Part shown: positions 7,215-13,285 of the stretch, piece by piece
Position numbering within the stretch: the first letter of the stretch is position 1
How the letters are laid out: each line of letters starts with the position of its first letter
Assembly (NCBI GenBank): GCA_022801735.1
Contig: JAAWSW010000015.1
Coordinates: 1-22,116 of the forward strand
Length of the DNA: 22,116 bases
Source of the DNA: Bacilli bacterium
GTDB lineage: Bacteria > Bacillota_I > Bacilli_A > RF39 > UBA660
Direction of reading: 5' to 3'
Notes under the pieces: generated by a model
Database searches by the model: none
What the model was told of the DNA's origin: nothing
What the model saw: the letters and a program-made list of their open reading frames with translations, nothing else
Made by a program: the position numbers and the translations under genes

Positions 7215-7733
7215 TTAAAAAAACAATGGAACGATGATTAAACTTAAAATTACTGTTATTAAATCGGCAAGTAATCCAGCCCATAAGGCGTATTTTATTT
7301 TTTTTATTCCTATTGTTCCAAAGTATAGTGTTATTATATATAATGTAGTATCACTTGATCCTTGTATAATTGAAGCCATTATACTTAAATAACTATCTGC
7401 CCCGTAAACGGTATACATGTCATTTAAAAGGGCTAAACCAAAACTTCCTGATAATGGTCTCATTACGGCTATTGGAAGTATTTCTAATGGGACATTTATT
7501 AATATAAAAATAGGTTTTAGGAATTGAAATACTTCATCTATTAAACCACTACTTGTAAATATATTTATCCCAAATATCATGGCTAGTAATGGCGGAAACA
7601 TATTTAATACCATTGGTAAGCCTTCTTTAGCACCTTCTACAAAACTATCATAAACGTTTATTTTCTTTTTGGCACCATATAATATTACGGTTAAAACTAA
7701 TATTGGAATAAATAAGTTAGATAATAATTTCAT
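7215..7733 (-). CDS. spmB: Spore maturation protein B
   Basis: A 172-residue polytopic membrane protein of the nucleoside-recognition (Gate) family. In Bacillus, SpmA and SpmB together are needed for spore core dehydration. Diagnostic features are MRPLSGSFGLALLNDMYTVYGADS (about 90-113) and IIQGSSDTTLYIITLYFGTIGI (about 122-143), the conserved QGSxDTTxY segment. Its ATG overlaps the spmA stop as ATGA, so translation is coupled; GGAGG precedes it within spmA. Its presence implies spore-forming ancestry, not proof that this organism sporulates. Confidence 0.92.
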   Translation of the reverse strand: MKLLSNLFIPILVLTVILYGAKKKINVYDSFVEGAKEGLPMVLNMFPPLLAMIFGINIFTSSGLIDEVFQFLKPIFILINVPLEILPIAVMRPLSGSFGLALLNDMYTVYGADSYLSIMASIIQGSSDTTLYIITLYFGTIGIKKIKYALWAGLLADLITVILSLIIVPLFF

Positions 7734-8308
7734 TTATACCTCCGAGCAAATATTCTATCAATTATTAAGCCTATAATTAATGATATGAAGGTTACTAAAA
7801 TACATGGAACTACTATGCTGGTTGGATCTGTACTATCATGCATCATTCTTAAGGATATTATTGTTGTTGGTACTAATGTAACTCCGCAGGTATTGATTAC
7901 TAAAAAGGTAATCATACTACGGCTAGCAGTATCTTTTTCTTTGTTGATTTTTTGTAAGGATTCCATGGCTTTTAGTCCAAATGGAGTGGCGGCGTTTCCA
8001 AGACCGAAAAGATTGGCTATTATATTTGAGGAAATTAATCCGATTGATTCATGTCCTTTTGGTATTTCTGGAAATAGTTTTGAAAGTAGTGGTGAAATGA
8101 ATTTCGATAGTTTATCTAACAAACCTGATTGTTTGGCTATGTTCATTATACCAAGCCATAGGGCTAATAAGGGAAAAATTTGAATGATTAAATCTAATGT
8201 GGTTTTTCCACTCGATATAATTTGTGTATTTAAGACATCTGTTTTTCCGTTAATGATTAAAAATAGTGAGCCTGATACGATAAAAAATATCCACAGTTTA
8301 TTTATCAT
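7730..8308 (-). CDS. spmA: Spore maturation protein A
   Basis: A 192-residue integral membrane partner of SpmB, with about five hydrophobic segments. Recognisable SpmA blocks are LWLGIMNIAKQSGLLD (50-65), LFGLGNAATPFGLKAM (100-115) and ASRSMITFLVINTCGVTLVPTT (about 128-149), close to the Bacillus protein. It starts 11 nt inside the end of dacB and ends on TGA overlapping the spmB ATG. This TGA stop is one of two in the window showing the standard bacterial code. Confidence 0.93.
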   Translation of the reverse strand: MINKLWIFFIVSGSLFLIINGKTDVLNTQIISSGKTTLDLIIQIFPLLALWLGIMNIAKQSGLLDKLSKFISPLLSKLFPEIPKGHESIGLISSNIIANLFGLGNAATPFGLKAMESLQKINKEKDTASRSMITFLVINTCGVTLVPTTIISLRMMHDSTDPTSIVVPCILVTFISLIIGLIIDRIFARRYK

Positions 8309-9380
8309 TGTTTAACCAAGATTTTATTTTTTCTGATAGTGTTTGTTTTGACTCACCTTTGTTTATATAGATATTTTGATGGGTTACTTTTTTATCGCCT
8401 ATATAAAGATTTACTGTTCCTATTTTTGTATGATTTGTAAAATGTCTTTTTTTATCTATTTTATATTTTAACATAACTGCTTCTTTTTCTGATTTGGATA
8501 GTGGATATTTTAAATCTTTTTTTATAAATAATGTATTTCCTTTGTAATAGTTTTCTCCTAAAATGGTAATGTTTCCTTTTTCTATTAATGTATATGATGT
8601 ATAGTTTTTAAAGGCTTCTTCATAAAGTGATTTATGGTCCTGCCAGTCACTTCCATCGTTTATAGTTACTACGGTTAAATTAAGTCCATTTTTTGATGCG
8701 GTTGTAACTAATGTTCTTTTGGCTTTTTTTGTGAATCCTGTTTTTCCACCGGTTGTATATTTATATGTATTTAATAATTTATTTTTATTATGCCATTTAT
8801 AAAAGTTTTTGTTTGTTTTTACTGTATGGACTTTTGTTTTTGTTATTTCTCTAAAATTTGGATTTTGCATAGCGTAACTCATAAGCAGGGCCATATCATA
8901 GGCTGAAGATATGTTTCCTTTTTCTTCATCTAATCCACTTGGATTATTAAATGTTGTATCGTTCATACCTATTTTTTTGGCAGTCTCATTCATTTTTTTT
9001 ACAAATTTTTCGGTACTACCTGATACATTTTTTGCGATAACAAGGGCTGCGTCATTTCCACTTCTAAGCATAAGTCCATAAAGTAAATCTTCTAAGGTTA
9101 TTTTTTCCCCTTTTTGGACATATATTCCTGAACCATAGGCTTTTAATATTTCGTCTCCTACAGTTACAGTTTTCTTTATGTTGGAATTTTCTATGGCTAC
9201 TATAGCCGTCATTATTTTTGAAATTGAGGCTACACTTTGAGTATAATGGGCATTTTCAGCATATAAAATTCTTTTACTGTCTGTATCCATTAATACAGTT
9301 CCTTTGGCATTTGAACTAAATGCATGTACATTTACTACTGGTACTAATAACATAATCATTAGGAATATTACTTTTTTCAC
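8298..9380 (-). CDS. dacB: D-alanyl-D-alanine carboxypeptidase (DacB/DacF type)
   Basis: A secreted serine DD-carboxypeptidase that trims the terminal D-Ala of peptidoglycan stem peptides and so limits cross-linking. Counting from the GTG at 9378-9380 it has 360 residues: a signal peptide (MKKVIFLMIMLLVPVVNVHA), the SxxK nucleophile motif SISK (52-55), SGN (107-109) and KTG (213-215), then a C-terminal beta domain. No clear terminal amphipathic anchor is seen. I prefer this GTG because TAGGTGAT sits just upstream; the GTG at 9387-9389 is part of that binding site. The order dacB-spmA-spmB-rluB is that of Bacillus, where PBP5* acts on spore cortex. No convincing promoter was found in the gap before it. 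Confidence 0.9.
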   Translation of the reverse strand: MKKVIFLMIMLLVPVVNVHAFSSNAKGTVLMDTDSKRILYAENAHYTQSVASISKIMTAIVAIENSNIKKTVTVGDEILKAYGSGIYVQKGEKITLEDLLYGLMLRSGNDAALVIAKNVSGSTEKFVKKMNETAKKIGMNDTTFNNPSGLDEEKGNISSAYDMALLMSYAMQNPNFREITKTKVHTVKTNKNFYKWHNKNKLLNTYKYTTGGKTGFTKKAKRTLVTTASKNGLNLTVVTINDGSDWQDHKSLYEEAFKNYTSYTLIEKGNITILGENYYKGNTLFIKKDLKYPLSKSEKEAVMLKYKIDKKRHFTNHTKIGTVNLYIGDKKVTHQNIYINKGESKQTLSEKIKSWLNNDK

Positions 9381-9427
9381 TTTAATCACCTAGATAAGTT
9401 TATGAAAGTTAGTTCATTTTTATTAAA

Positions 9428-9460
9428 GAAAAAAGGACTATATTATCCTGCATATAGTCC
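9428..9460 (-). terminator. Terminator of the pepC-CmpB-lipoprotein unit
   Basis: A perfect 8-bp stem, GGACTATA (9453-9460 on the minus strand) with TATAGTCC (9435-9442), followed by six T. The stem's first arm encodes the last residues (Gly-Leu-Tyr) of the lipoprotein and the stop codon lies at the loop edge. Confidence 0.85.
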
Positions 9461-9988
9461 ATTTATTTTATTTAAGTCTTCATCACTTAAATCTTCTAAT
9501 TTCCAAATATCATCTTGTTTGGTTAAGTTAAATGTAATTGTATAAGTTTCTGTATCAGTAACTTTTTTTAATTCATCTAAACGATAAGTACTGAAAAGAG
9601 TTGCATCATAGTTTCCATCTTCACCATTAAATTCTGCCGCATTTTCACTTTTATAATTTTCGGATTCAGCAACTGATTTGGTATAATTTCTAACTGTAAT
9701 TTCTGTTTCTACGGTGGCTTTGTCACCATCTATTTTTTCATCTTTTATTTCATATTTTAAATCTTGATAATGTTTTTTCATGAATTCTTTATATTCGCTT
9801 TTATTATCCTCGTTTAAATCTGGGTCTGCTGCTAATGTAGTGTCTAAATCTTCCATTACTTTTGAATCTAATGATTGATAATTGTTTAGGAATTCTTCAA
9901 CTTTTTTGGTTGGTGTATTATCTAATTTTGAATCACAACCAGTTAAGATAAATAATGCTGAAAATATTATCACTAAAATTTTTTTCAT
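9443..9988 (-). CDS. Putative lipoprotein, NTF2-like outer domain
   Basis: A 181-residue exported lipoprotein: MKKILVIIFSALFILTGC gives a type II signal peptide with lipobox LTGC (Cys18). The mature part begins with a VEEFLNNYQSLD helix (about 30-41), has alternating charged strands (KATVETEITVRNY) and ends with WKLEDLSDEDLNKIN. That helix-then-sheet pattern resembles NTF2/cystatin-like lipoproteins of Firmicutes, a tentative guess with unknown function. The ATG at 9986-9988 has a strong GAGGAGG. An upstream TTG at 10001-10003 would start on the far side of that binding site and is rejected. It is the last gene of the unit starting at pepC. Confidence 0.8.
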   Translation of the reverse strand: MKKILVIIFSALFILTGCDSKLDNTPTKKVEEFLNNYQSLDSKVMEDLDTTLAADPDLNEDNKSEYKEFMKKHYQDLKYEIKDEKIDGDKATVETEITVRNYTKSVAESENYKSENAAEFNGEDGNYDATLFSTYRLDELKKVTDTETYTITFNLTKQDDIWKLEDLSDEDLNKINGLYAG

Positions 9989-9990
9989 AA

Positions 9991-10018
9991 CTTCCCTCCT
10001 CAATTATATATTGGGAAG
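9991..10018 (-). promoter_or_regulatory. Hairpin covering the lipoprotein ribosome binding site
   Basis: In the transcript CTTCCC (10013-10018) can pair with GGGAAG (9991-9996), which includes the 3' part of the GAGGAGGGAAG binding site, around a 16-nt loop. It could lower translation; the stem is only 6 bp. Confidence 0.35.
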
Positions 10019-10029
10019 ATTGGAGTTTT

Positions 10030-10713
10030 TTATACTATTTTTTTATGTTTTTCTTTCATTTTATTAAGGTCTTTATTAATTTGTATGTTCAAATTTGGAA
10101 AGGCAATTACTAAACGTTTTGTTAAGATTGAATGCTTTCTTAATGTTTCTCTAACATATTGTGTGATTTCGTCAGTTGAATCTCTAAGTTCATTTGTATT
10201 TACTATTTTAATTTTTGAAATTATTCTAAATGATGTAATTATGTCTATTATAAAAATTATTAACAATATTACTGAAATAATTAATACTGCAGTATTCGAA
10301 AAATGATTTAAAATATTTTTGAAAAATGGATTTAAAATGTGAATTAATATTACTCCTAGGATACCGAAACCAATGCTTGTGGTTAAACTAATTCTACCAT
10401 TTATATTATATTTTTTATCACTATAATCCCACCATCTAGTTTTAAATATTTTTTCCATTATATAACTAGTAAAATATTCTAATATGGCACCTAATATTGT
10501 GGCCATAATAAAAAGTGCGGGTAAATCATTTGAATACTTATTTAATAATATAGTTATTAATAATGCGCCGACTCCATATATTGGGCATAATGGTCCAATT
10601 AAAAAGCCTCTATCTGTTGGTTTTTTTGTTTGAATACTGACTAGAATAACTTCCATAAGCCATCCTAAAAATGAATACAATATAAATAATAAAAACATAA
10701 CTCTTATTTCCAT
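10030..10713 (-). CDS. CmpB-family membrane protein (putative ABC-transporter type IV)
   Basis: A 227-residue polytopic protein with about five transmembrane helices and a basic cytoplasmic C-terminus (from about 170). Family hallmarks are the N-terminal FLGWLMEVILVS (15-26), RGFLIGPLCPIYGVGAL (35-51) and YIMEKIFKTRWWDYS...NINGRISL (about 84-111), which match the putative ABC-transporter type IV/CmpB domain. No ATP-binding partner is nearby, and the biochemical role of this family is poorly known. It follows pepC by 20 nt and shares its transcript; the ATG has AGGAGAG upstream. Confidence 0.82.
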   Translation of the reverse strand: MEIRVMFLLFILYSFLGWLMEVILVSIQTKKPTDRGFLIGPLCPIYGVGALLITILLNKYSNDLPALFIMATILGAILEYFTSYIMEKIFKTRWWDYSDKKYNINGRISLTTSIGFGILGVILIHILNPFFKNILNHFSNTAVLIISVILLIIFIIDIITSFRIISKIKIVNTNELRDSTDEITQYVRETLRKHSILTKRLVIAFPNLNIQINKDLNKMKEKHKKIV

Positions 10714-10733
10714 ACTACTCTCCTATTTCTAAT

Positions 10734-12035
10734 TTAGATTATATCATAATTTGAAATTTTAATCGCCTTTTGGGTTAATGATTCTAGTTGTTTTTGTGTT
10801 AAACATGATTTATGGATATTGGCGGTAATCACGTATTTATCAAAATAATTGTCATTCATCACAAAGAATTGGTTTCCATATTGATGATGACTATTTTCGA
10901 CTTTCCATCTTATTGGTTTTTCGTTTTCTAAATGAACGCCTTCAAAAACCATTCCGTGTTCACTTGTGATTGCTCTTGATTGAAGGCCTTCTTTATAATC
11001 TAATAATGTAATATTTATATTTTCATAATCATGAAGTCTAGTATCTAAAATATCTATTTCACGATATGGCGAAATACTCATTCGGCATCCGAATTTTACT
11101 GGTATTCCTTTTTTTAGTTGTTTTATAATTAATTCTTTTAGTTCTTCTTTTGGTACATTAAGTCCTTCTATGTATGGATTTTCATAATCATGACTACTAA
11201 ATTCTTTATAATATTTTTTATAATATTCTATATTTGGATTACAAATAACAAAAATAAAGTCATCTAAATTTAATGTTAAAAATTTGTTTTTAAATTCTTG
11301 AGGGGTTATATTGTTTAAATTTATATTTTCACCTTGTGTATTTTTATAAGTATAATTAAATTTTACTGGTGGTTCTCCAGATACTTTTGAGAGAAAAGAA
11401 TACATCTGGCTTAGTTTTTGTTTTTTTATACTATATAATTCATTTTCAGTGATATTGGATTTTAAGTTTAATAATTCTAAACAATCTTTTGTAATTTTTT
11501 CTTTCCACAGTACTAAAAGTTTATCTGAGTTATTAGTGTTTACTGTTTCTGGCATAATTTCACTAGGTACTAATCCATATTTATTAACTATATTGGCAAA
11601 GTTAGTATAATAACTTCCTTCTGTTAAATTTCCACACCAATTATTTAAGATGTTTTTACTTAAGTAATCTATGGTTGTATCATTTTCGATAACGTAATTA
11701 TAAATAAAATTTGTTTTTTCTAATTTATCAAAAAATGTTATATAGTTAATTGATAAAGTTAAATCATTAGGATTGATATCCATATTTTGAATCATATTTC
11801 CTTCTACCATATTAATACTAGAAAAACACCAACATCTTCCACTTTTTAGTTGATCATACAAATGATAACTAGGTAAGTCAATATTAAAAACAAAAGGATT
11901 TTCTTTTAATATTTCTTTGTTTAATAAATAATTATCAATTCCTTTGGTTGTAATTTCTTTTTCTATTTGTTTATTTTCTACATTATTGTATTTAGTTTTA
12001 AATTCTTTTATATCATACAATGTTAATTCTTTCAT
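10734..12035 (-). CDS. pepC: Aminopeptidase C / bleomycin hydrolase-like cysteine peptidase
   Basis: A C1B papain-like cytoplasmic aminopeptidase that removes N-terminal residues from peptides. It has 433 residues, near the usual 440-450. The active site is visible in order: Gln62 and Cys68 in DQLKSGRCWCF, His360 in EHGMVFEGV, and Asn381 in WKVENSHHQ. The family norm is RCWxFA around the Cys and ENSWG after the Asn; here a second Cys (C70) follows the catalytic one and HHQ replaces WGE, so it is a divergent member. There is no signal peptide. It is the first gene of a unit with the CmpB-like and lipoprotein genes, and has a well-formed promoter. Confidence 0.88.
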   Translation of the reverse strand: MKELTLYDIKEFKTKYNNVENKQIEKEITTKGIDNYLLNKEILKENPFVFNIDLPSYHLYDQLKSGRCWCFSSINMVEGNMIQNMDINPNDLTLSINYITFFDKLEKTNFIYNYVIENDTTIDYLSKNILNNWCGNLTEGSYYTNFANIVNKYGLVPSEIMPETVNTNNSDKLLVLWKEKITKDCLELLNLKSNITENELYSIKKQKLSQMYSFLSKVSGEPPVKFNYTYKNTQGENINLNNITPQEFKNKFLTLNLDDFIFVICNPNIEYYKKYYKEFSSHDYENPYIEGLNVPKEELKELIIKQLKKGIPVKFGCRMSISPYREIDILDTRLHDYENINITLLDYKEGLQSRAITSEHGMVFEGVHLENEKPIRWKVENSHHQYGNQFFVMNDNYFDKYVITANIHKSCLTQKQLESLTQKAIKISNYDII

Positions 12036-12058
12036 AATACACCTCTACTATCCTTTTT

Positions 12059-12064
12059 ATTATA
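12059..12064 (-). promoter_or_regulatory. Extended -10 promoter of pepC
   Basis: TGTTATAAT on the minus strand (TATAAT at 12059-12064 preceded by TG-T); the -35 is poor (TATGCA 17 nt upstream), as is usual with an extended -10. Start near 12052, leader about 17 nt, with GAGGTG before the ATG at 12033-12035. Confidence 0.6.
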
Positions 12065-12085
12065 ACATAATTATAGTTTTTTGCA

Positions 12086-12110
12086 TATTAAAACCCTTGC
12101 AGTGCAAGGG
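12086..12110 (-). terminator. Terminator of ssrA
   Basis: CCCTTGC-ACT-GCAAGGG (12094-12110) is a perfect 7-bp stem with a 3-nt loop, followed on the minus strand by TTTTAATAT. It lies 14 nt after the tmRNA CCA end and just before the pepC promoter. Confidence 0.8.
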
Positions 12111-12123
12111 ATGAAAATCAAAT

Positions 12124-12479
12124 TGGTGGAGCCGGGGAGACTCGAACTCCCGTCCAAATACACTTCCAAAAAAATCTCTACAAGTTTAGCCTGCTAAGAG
12201 GTGTCCTAATAAATACAGTAGCAAGCAACTAATTTATTAGTAAGCCTATAAATTTCGTTATTGCTTCTAGGCTAAGCAATAATATATCCCATTAAATGTG
12301 AGCCCTTTTAATTCCCCATGGGAGAGGGAAAGAAAAGAGCAGCACGCCATATCTTAAGCGAATGCTAATTGGCCATTATAGCCTTCATTTTTTCCAGTTA
12401 TATTTAACTGTGTATTTTTACGAGTACCCTCGACTTGCAATTTTAATCTCCATGTACCTGTCGAAACCAAAGCGGCCCC
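12124..12479 (-). ncRNA. ssrA: tmRNA (transfer-messenger RNA)
   Basis: Rescues stalled ribosomes and tags the nascent peptide for proteolysis. The 5' end GGGGCCGCTTTGGTTTCGAC (from 12479) and the 3' end GGACGGGAGTTCGAGTCTCC...GGCTCCACCA (to 12124) form the tRNA-like domain, with a 7-bp acceptor stem and encoded CCA. The tag frame ends at TAA 12354-12356 and reads back ...NEGYNGQLAFA; the resume codon appears to be CGT at 12420-12422, giving a 22-residue tag, though the resume site is less certain than the frame. The AFA ending is rarer than the usual LAA and is known from Mollicutes. At 356 nt the length is normal. Confidence 0.96.
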
Positions 12480-12490
12480 ATGTAAGAGGT

Positions 12491-12519
12491 ATTATAGCAT
12501 GTTTTATTTTTTATGTAAA
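12491..12519 (-). promoter_or_regulatory. Promoter of ssrA
   Basis: TTTACA (12514-12519), 17 nt, TATAAT (12491-12496) with TGC before it (extended -10). The start would be near 12484, about 5 nt before the mature tmRNA 5' end, consistent with trimming by RNase P. Confidence 0.8.
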
Positions 12520-12534
12520 GTTTGTCACGTTCAC

Positions 12535-12563
12535 TTGTGGTTATCATTTGCTTTTGTTATAAT
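12535..12563 (+). promoter_or_regulatory. Promoter of the small hydrophobic peptide transcript
   Basis: TTGTGG (12535-12540), 17 nt, TATAAT (12558-12563) with TGT before it (extended -10). Start near 12570, reading divergently from the ssrA promoter 16 nt away. Confidence 0.65.
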
Positions 12564-12593
12564 TATTTTAGGAATATTTAACAGTTTGGTACT

Positions 12594-12619
12594 ACTTCTA
12601 ATCCTAGTTGATTGGAGGT
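12594..12619 (+). promoter_or_regulatory. Hairpin sequestering the Shine-Dalgarno of the small peptide
   Basis: ACTTCTAATC (12594-12603) pairs with GATTGGAGGT (12610-12619) over 10 bp, two of them G:U, with a 6-nt loop CTAGTT. The whole GGAGG of the binding site is buried in the stem. Confidence 0.65.
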
Positions 12620-12626
12620 GATGCTT

Positions 12627-12683
12627 ATGATTAAAAAAGATTTTTTAATCTTTTCTTTAATCATTATCATTCTTTTATTTTAG
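12627..12683 (+). CDS. 18-residue hydrophobic peptide, candidate type I toxin
   Basis: Encodes MIKKDFLIFSLIIIILLF: a short charged head and one membrane-spanning run of Ile/Leu/Phe, the size and character of small type I toxins such as Ibs, though no homology is claimed. GGAGGTGAT (12614-12622), a perfect match to the 16S anti-Shine-Dalgarno, gives 8 nt from GGAGG to the ATG; the in-frame ATG at 12621 is too close. A perfect 10-bp inverted repeat (12629-12638 with 12641-12650) begins at the last base of the start codon. The stop lies in a 3' hairpin. A convergent antisense RNA overlaps the transcript downstream. It sits between smpB and ssrA, in what would otherwise be an empty gap. Confidence 0.62.
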   Translation: MIKKDFLIFSLIIIILLF

Positions 12684-12712
12684 TATTACTATTTGTAATT
12701 CTAAAATAAAAG
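12672..12712. repeat. Long inverted repeat at the toxin stop codon
   Basis: CTTTTATTTTAG (12672-12683) and CTAAAATAAAAG (12701-12712) are perfect 12-bp complements; inside them ATTAC and GTAAT add 5 bp around a TATTT loop, separated by one mismatch. The left arm holds the last three codons and the stop. It folds equally well in either strand's RNA. Confidence 0.8.
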
Positions 12713-12744
12713 TGTACCTAACTCTACTGCTAGATTAGGTACAC
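12702..12744 (-). terminator. Terminator of the antisense RNA
   Basis: GTGTACCTAA (12735-12744 on the minus strand) pairs perfectly with TTAGGTACAC (12712-12721), 10 bp with a 13-nt loop, followed by TTTTATTTT. On the plus strand there is no T run, so it ends minus-strand RNA. Confidence 0.75.
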
Positions 12745-12813
12745 ACTCTGCTGTAGTACTCAACATTGCGTAGTTAAGTATTCCTTTTTATTATGTGCAA
12801 ATTAATTGCTTAC
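12703..12813 (-). ncRNA. Antisense RNA, candidate type I antitoxin
   Basis: A predicted RNA of about 110 nt from the promoter at 12820-12848 to the terminator hairpin at 12712-12744. It contains no open frame with a binding site. It runs toward the peptide gene and would be complementary to about 95 nt of the 3' half of the peptide mRNA if that ends near 12797. This is the tail-to-tail arrangement of TxpA/RatA, BsrG/SR4 and Fst-type loci. Its 5' end is inferred from the promoter. Confidence 0.58.
12755..12792 (+). terminator. Candidate terminator of the small peptide mRNA
   Basis: TACTCAAC (12757-12764) pairs with GTTAAGTA (12773-12780), one C:A mismatch, extended by A:T and G:U at the base, then TTCCTTTTTATT. 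Moderate stem; it is the only T-rich plus-strand hairpin after the gene. Confidence 0.45.
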
Positions 12814-12819
12814 ATGCAC

Positions 12820-12848
12820 ATTATAACATATTATGTTTTTTGTGTAAA
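12820..12848 (-). promoter_or_regulatory. Promoter of the antisense RNA
   Basis: TTTACA (12843-12848), 17 nt, TATAAT (12820-12825) with TGT before it: as strong as, and built like, the ssrA promoter. It begins 2 nt after the smpB stop codon. An inverted repeat ATGTGCA/TGCACAT (12793-12799, 12815-12821) touches its -10. Confidence 0.75.
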
Positions 12849-12850
12849 TA

Positions 12851-13285
12851 TTACCTTTTTATTCTTGTTCTTATGTCTCTTTCTATATCTCTTTTTTTGA
12901 TACTTTCTCTTTTATCATAATCTTTTTTACCTTTGGCTATTCCTAGTAATAGTTTTGCTTTATTCTTTTTGAAATAAAGTTTTATAGGAACTAAGGTGAA
13001 TCCATCTAATCTTATTTTATCGTTTAATTTTAAGATTTCTTTTTTATGAAGTAATAGTTTTCTAGTTCTTGTTTCATCGTGATTGAAAATATTACCTTTA
13101 TCATAATGACTTATATGCATGTTTATAATTATGGCTTCACCATTTTTTATTTTTGCATAACTATCTTTTAAATTTGCTTTTCCTTCTCTTATGGATTTTA
13201 TTTCAGTTCCGGTTAATACTATTCCTGCTTCTATTGTTTCAAAAATCTGATAATCATATTTTGCTTTCCTGTTGTTTATCTCCAT
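12851..13285 (-). CDS. smpB: SsrA-binding protein SmpB
   Basis: Binds the tRNA-like domain of tmRNA and delivers it to stalled ribosomes. Counting from the ATG at 13283-13285 it has 144 residues with the complete SmpB pattern: NRKAKYDYQI, EAGIVLTGTEIKSIREGKANLKDSYAKI, NMHISHYDKGNIFNHDETRTRKLLLHKKEI, LVPIKLYFKKNKAKLLLGIAKGKKDYDKRE and a basic tail. A GTG at 13292-13294 is part of the AAAGGTGAT binding site, not the start. It begins 32 nt inside the end of rnr, so the two are co-transcribed and probably coupled. ssrA lies further downstream with its own promoter. Confidence 0.95.
   Translation of the reverse strand: MEINNRKAKYDYQIFETIEAGIVLTGTEIKSIREGKANLKDSYAKIKNGEAIIINMHISHYDKGNIFNHDETRTRKLLLHKKEILKLNDKIRLDGFTLVPIKLYFKKNKAKLLLGIAKGKKDYDKRESIKKRDIERDIRTRIKR

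Noticed and set aside
7730..7733. Mycoplasma genetic code (TGA as Trp)
   Set aside because: spmA and rnr end on TGA at the expected lengths, and Trp is TGG throughout.
9381..9389. GTG start of dacB at 9389
   Set aside because: This GTG is part of the TAGGTGAT ribosome binding site; the next GTG gives a normal signal peptide. The same reasoning moved the starts of smpB, rnr, abiEi and the rhodanese.
9989..10003. TTG start of the lipoprotein gene
   Set aside because: Starting there would put the GAGGAGG binding site inside the coding region; the ATG at 9988 starts a standard lipoprotein signal.
12124..12160. Separate tRNA gene suggested by the GTTCGAGTC arm and CCA end
   Set aside because: The matching acceptor strand is about 350 nt away with tmRNA's GGTTTCGAC, so this is the tRNA-like end of ssrA.
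12362..12562. 66-codon plus-strand frame
   Set aside because: It is the reverse complement of tmRNA and its promoter, with no binding site.
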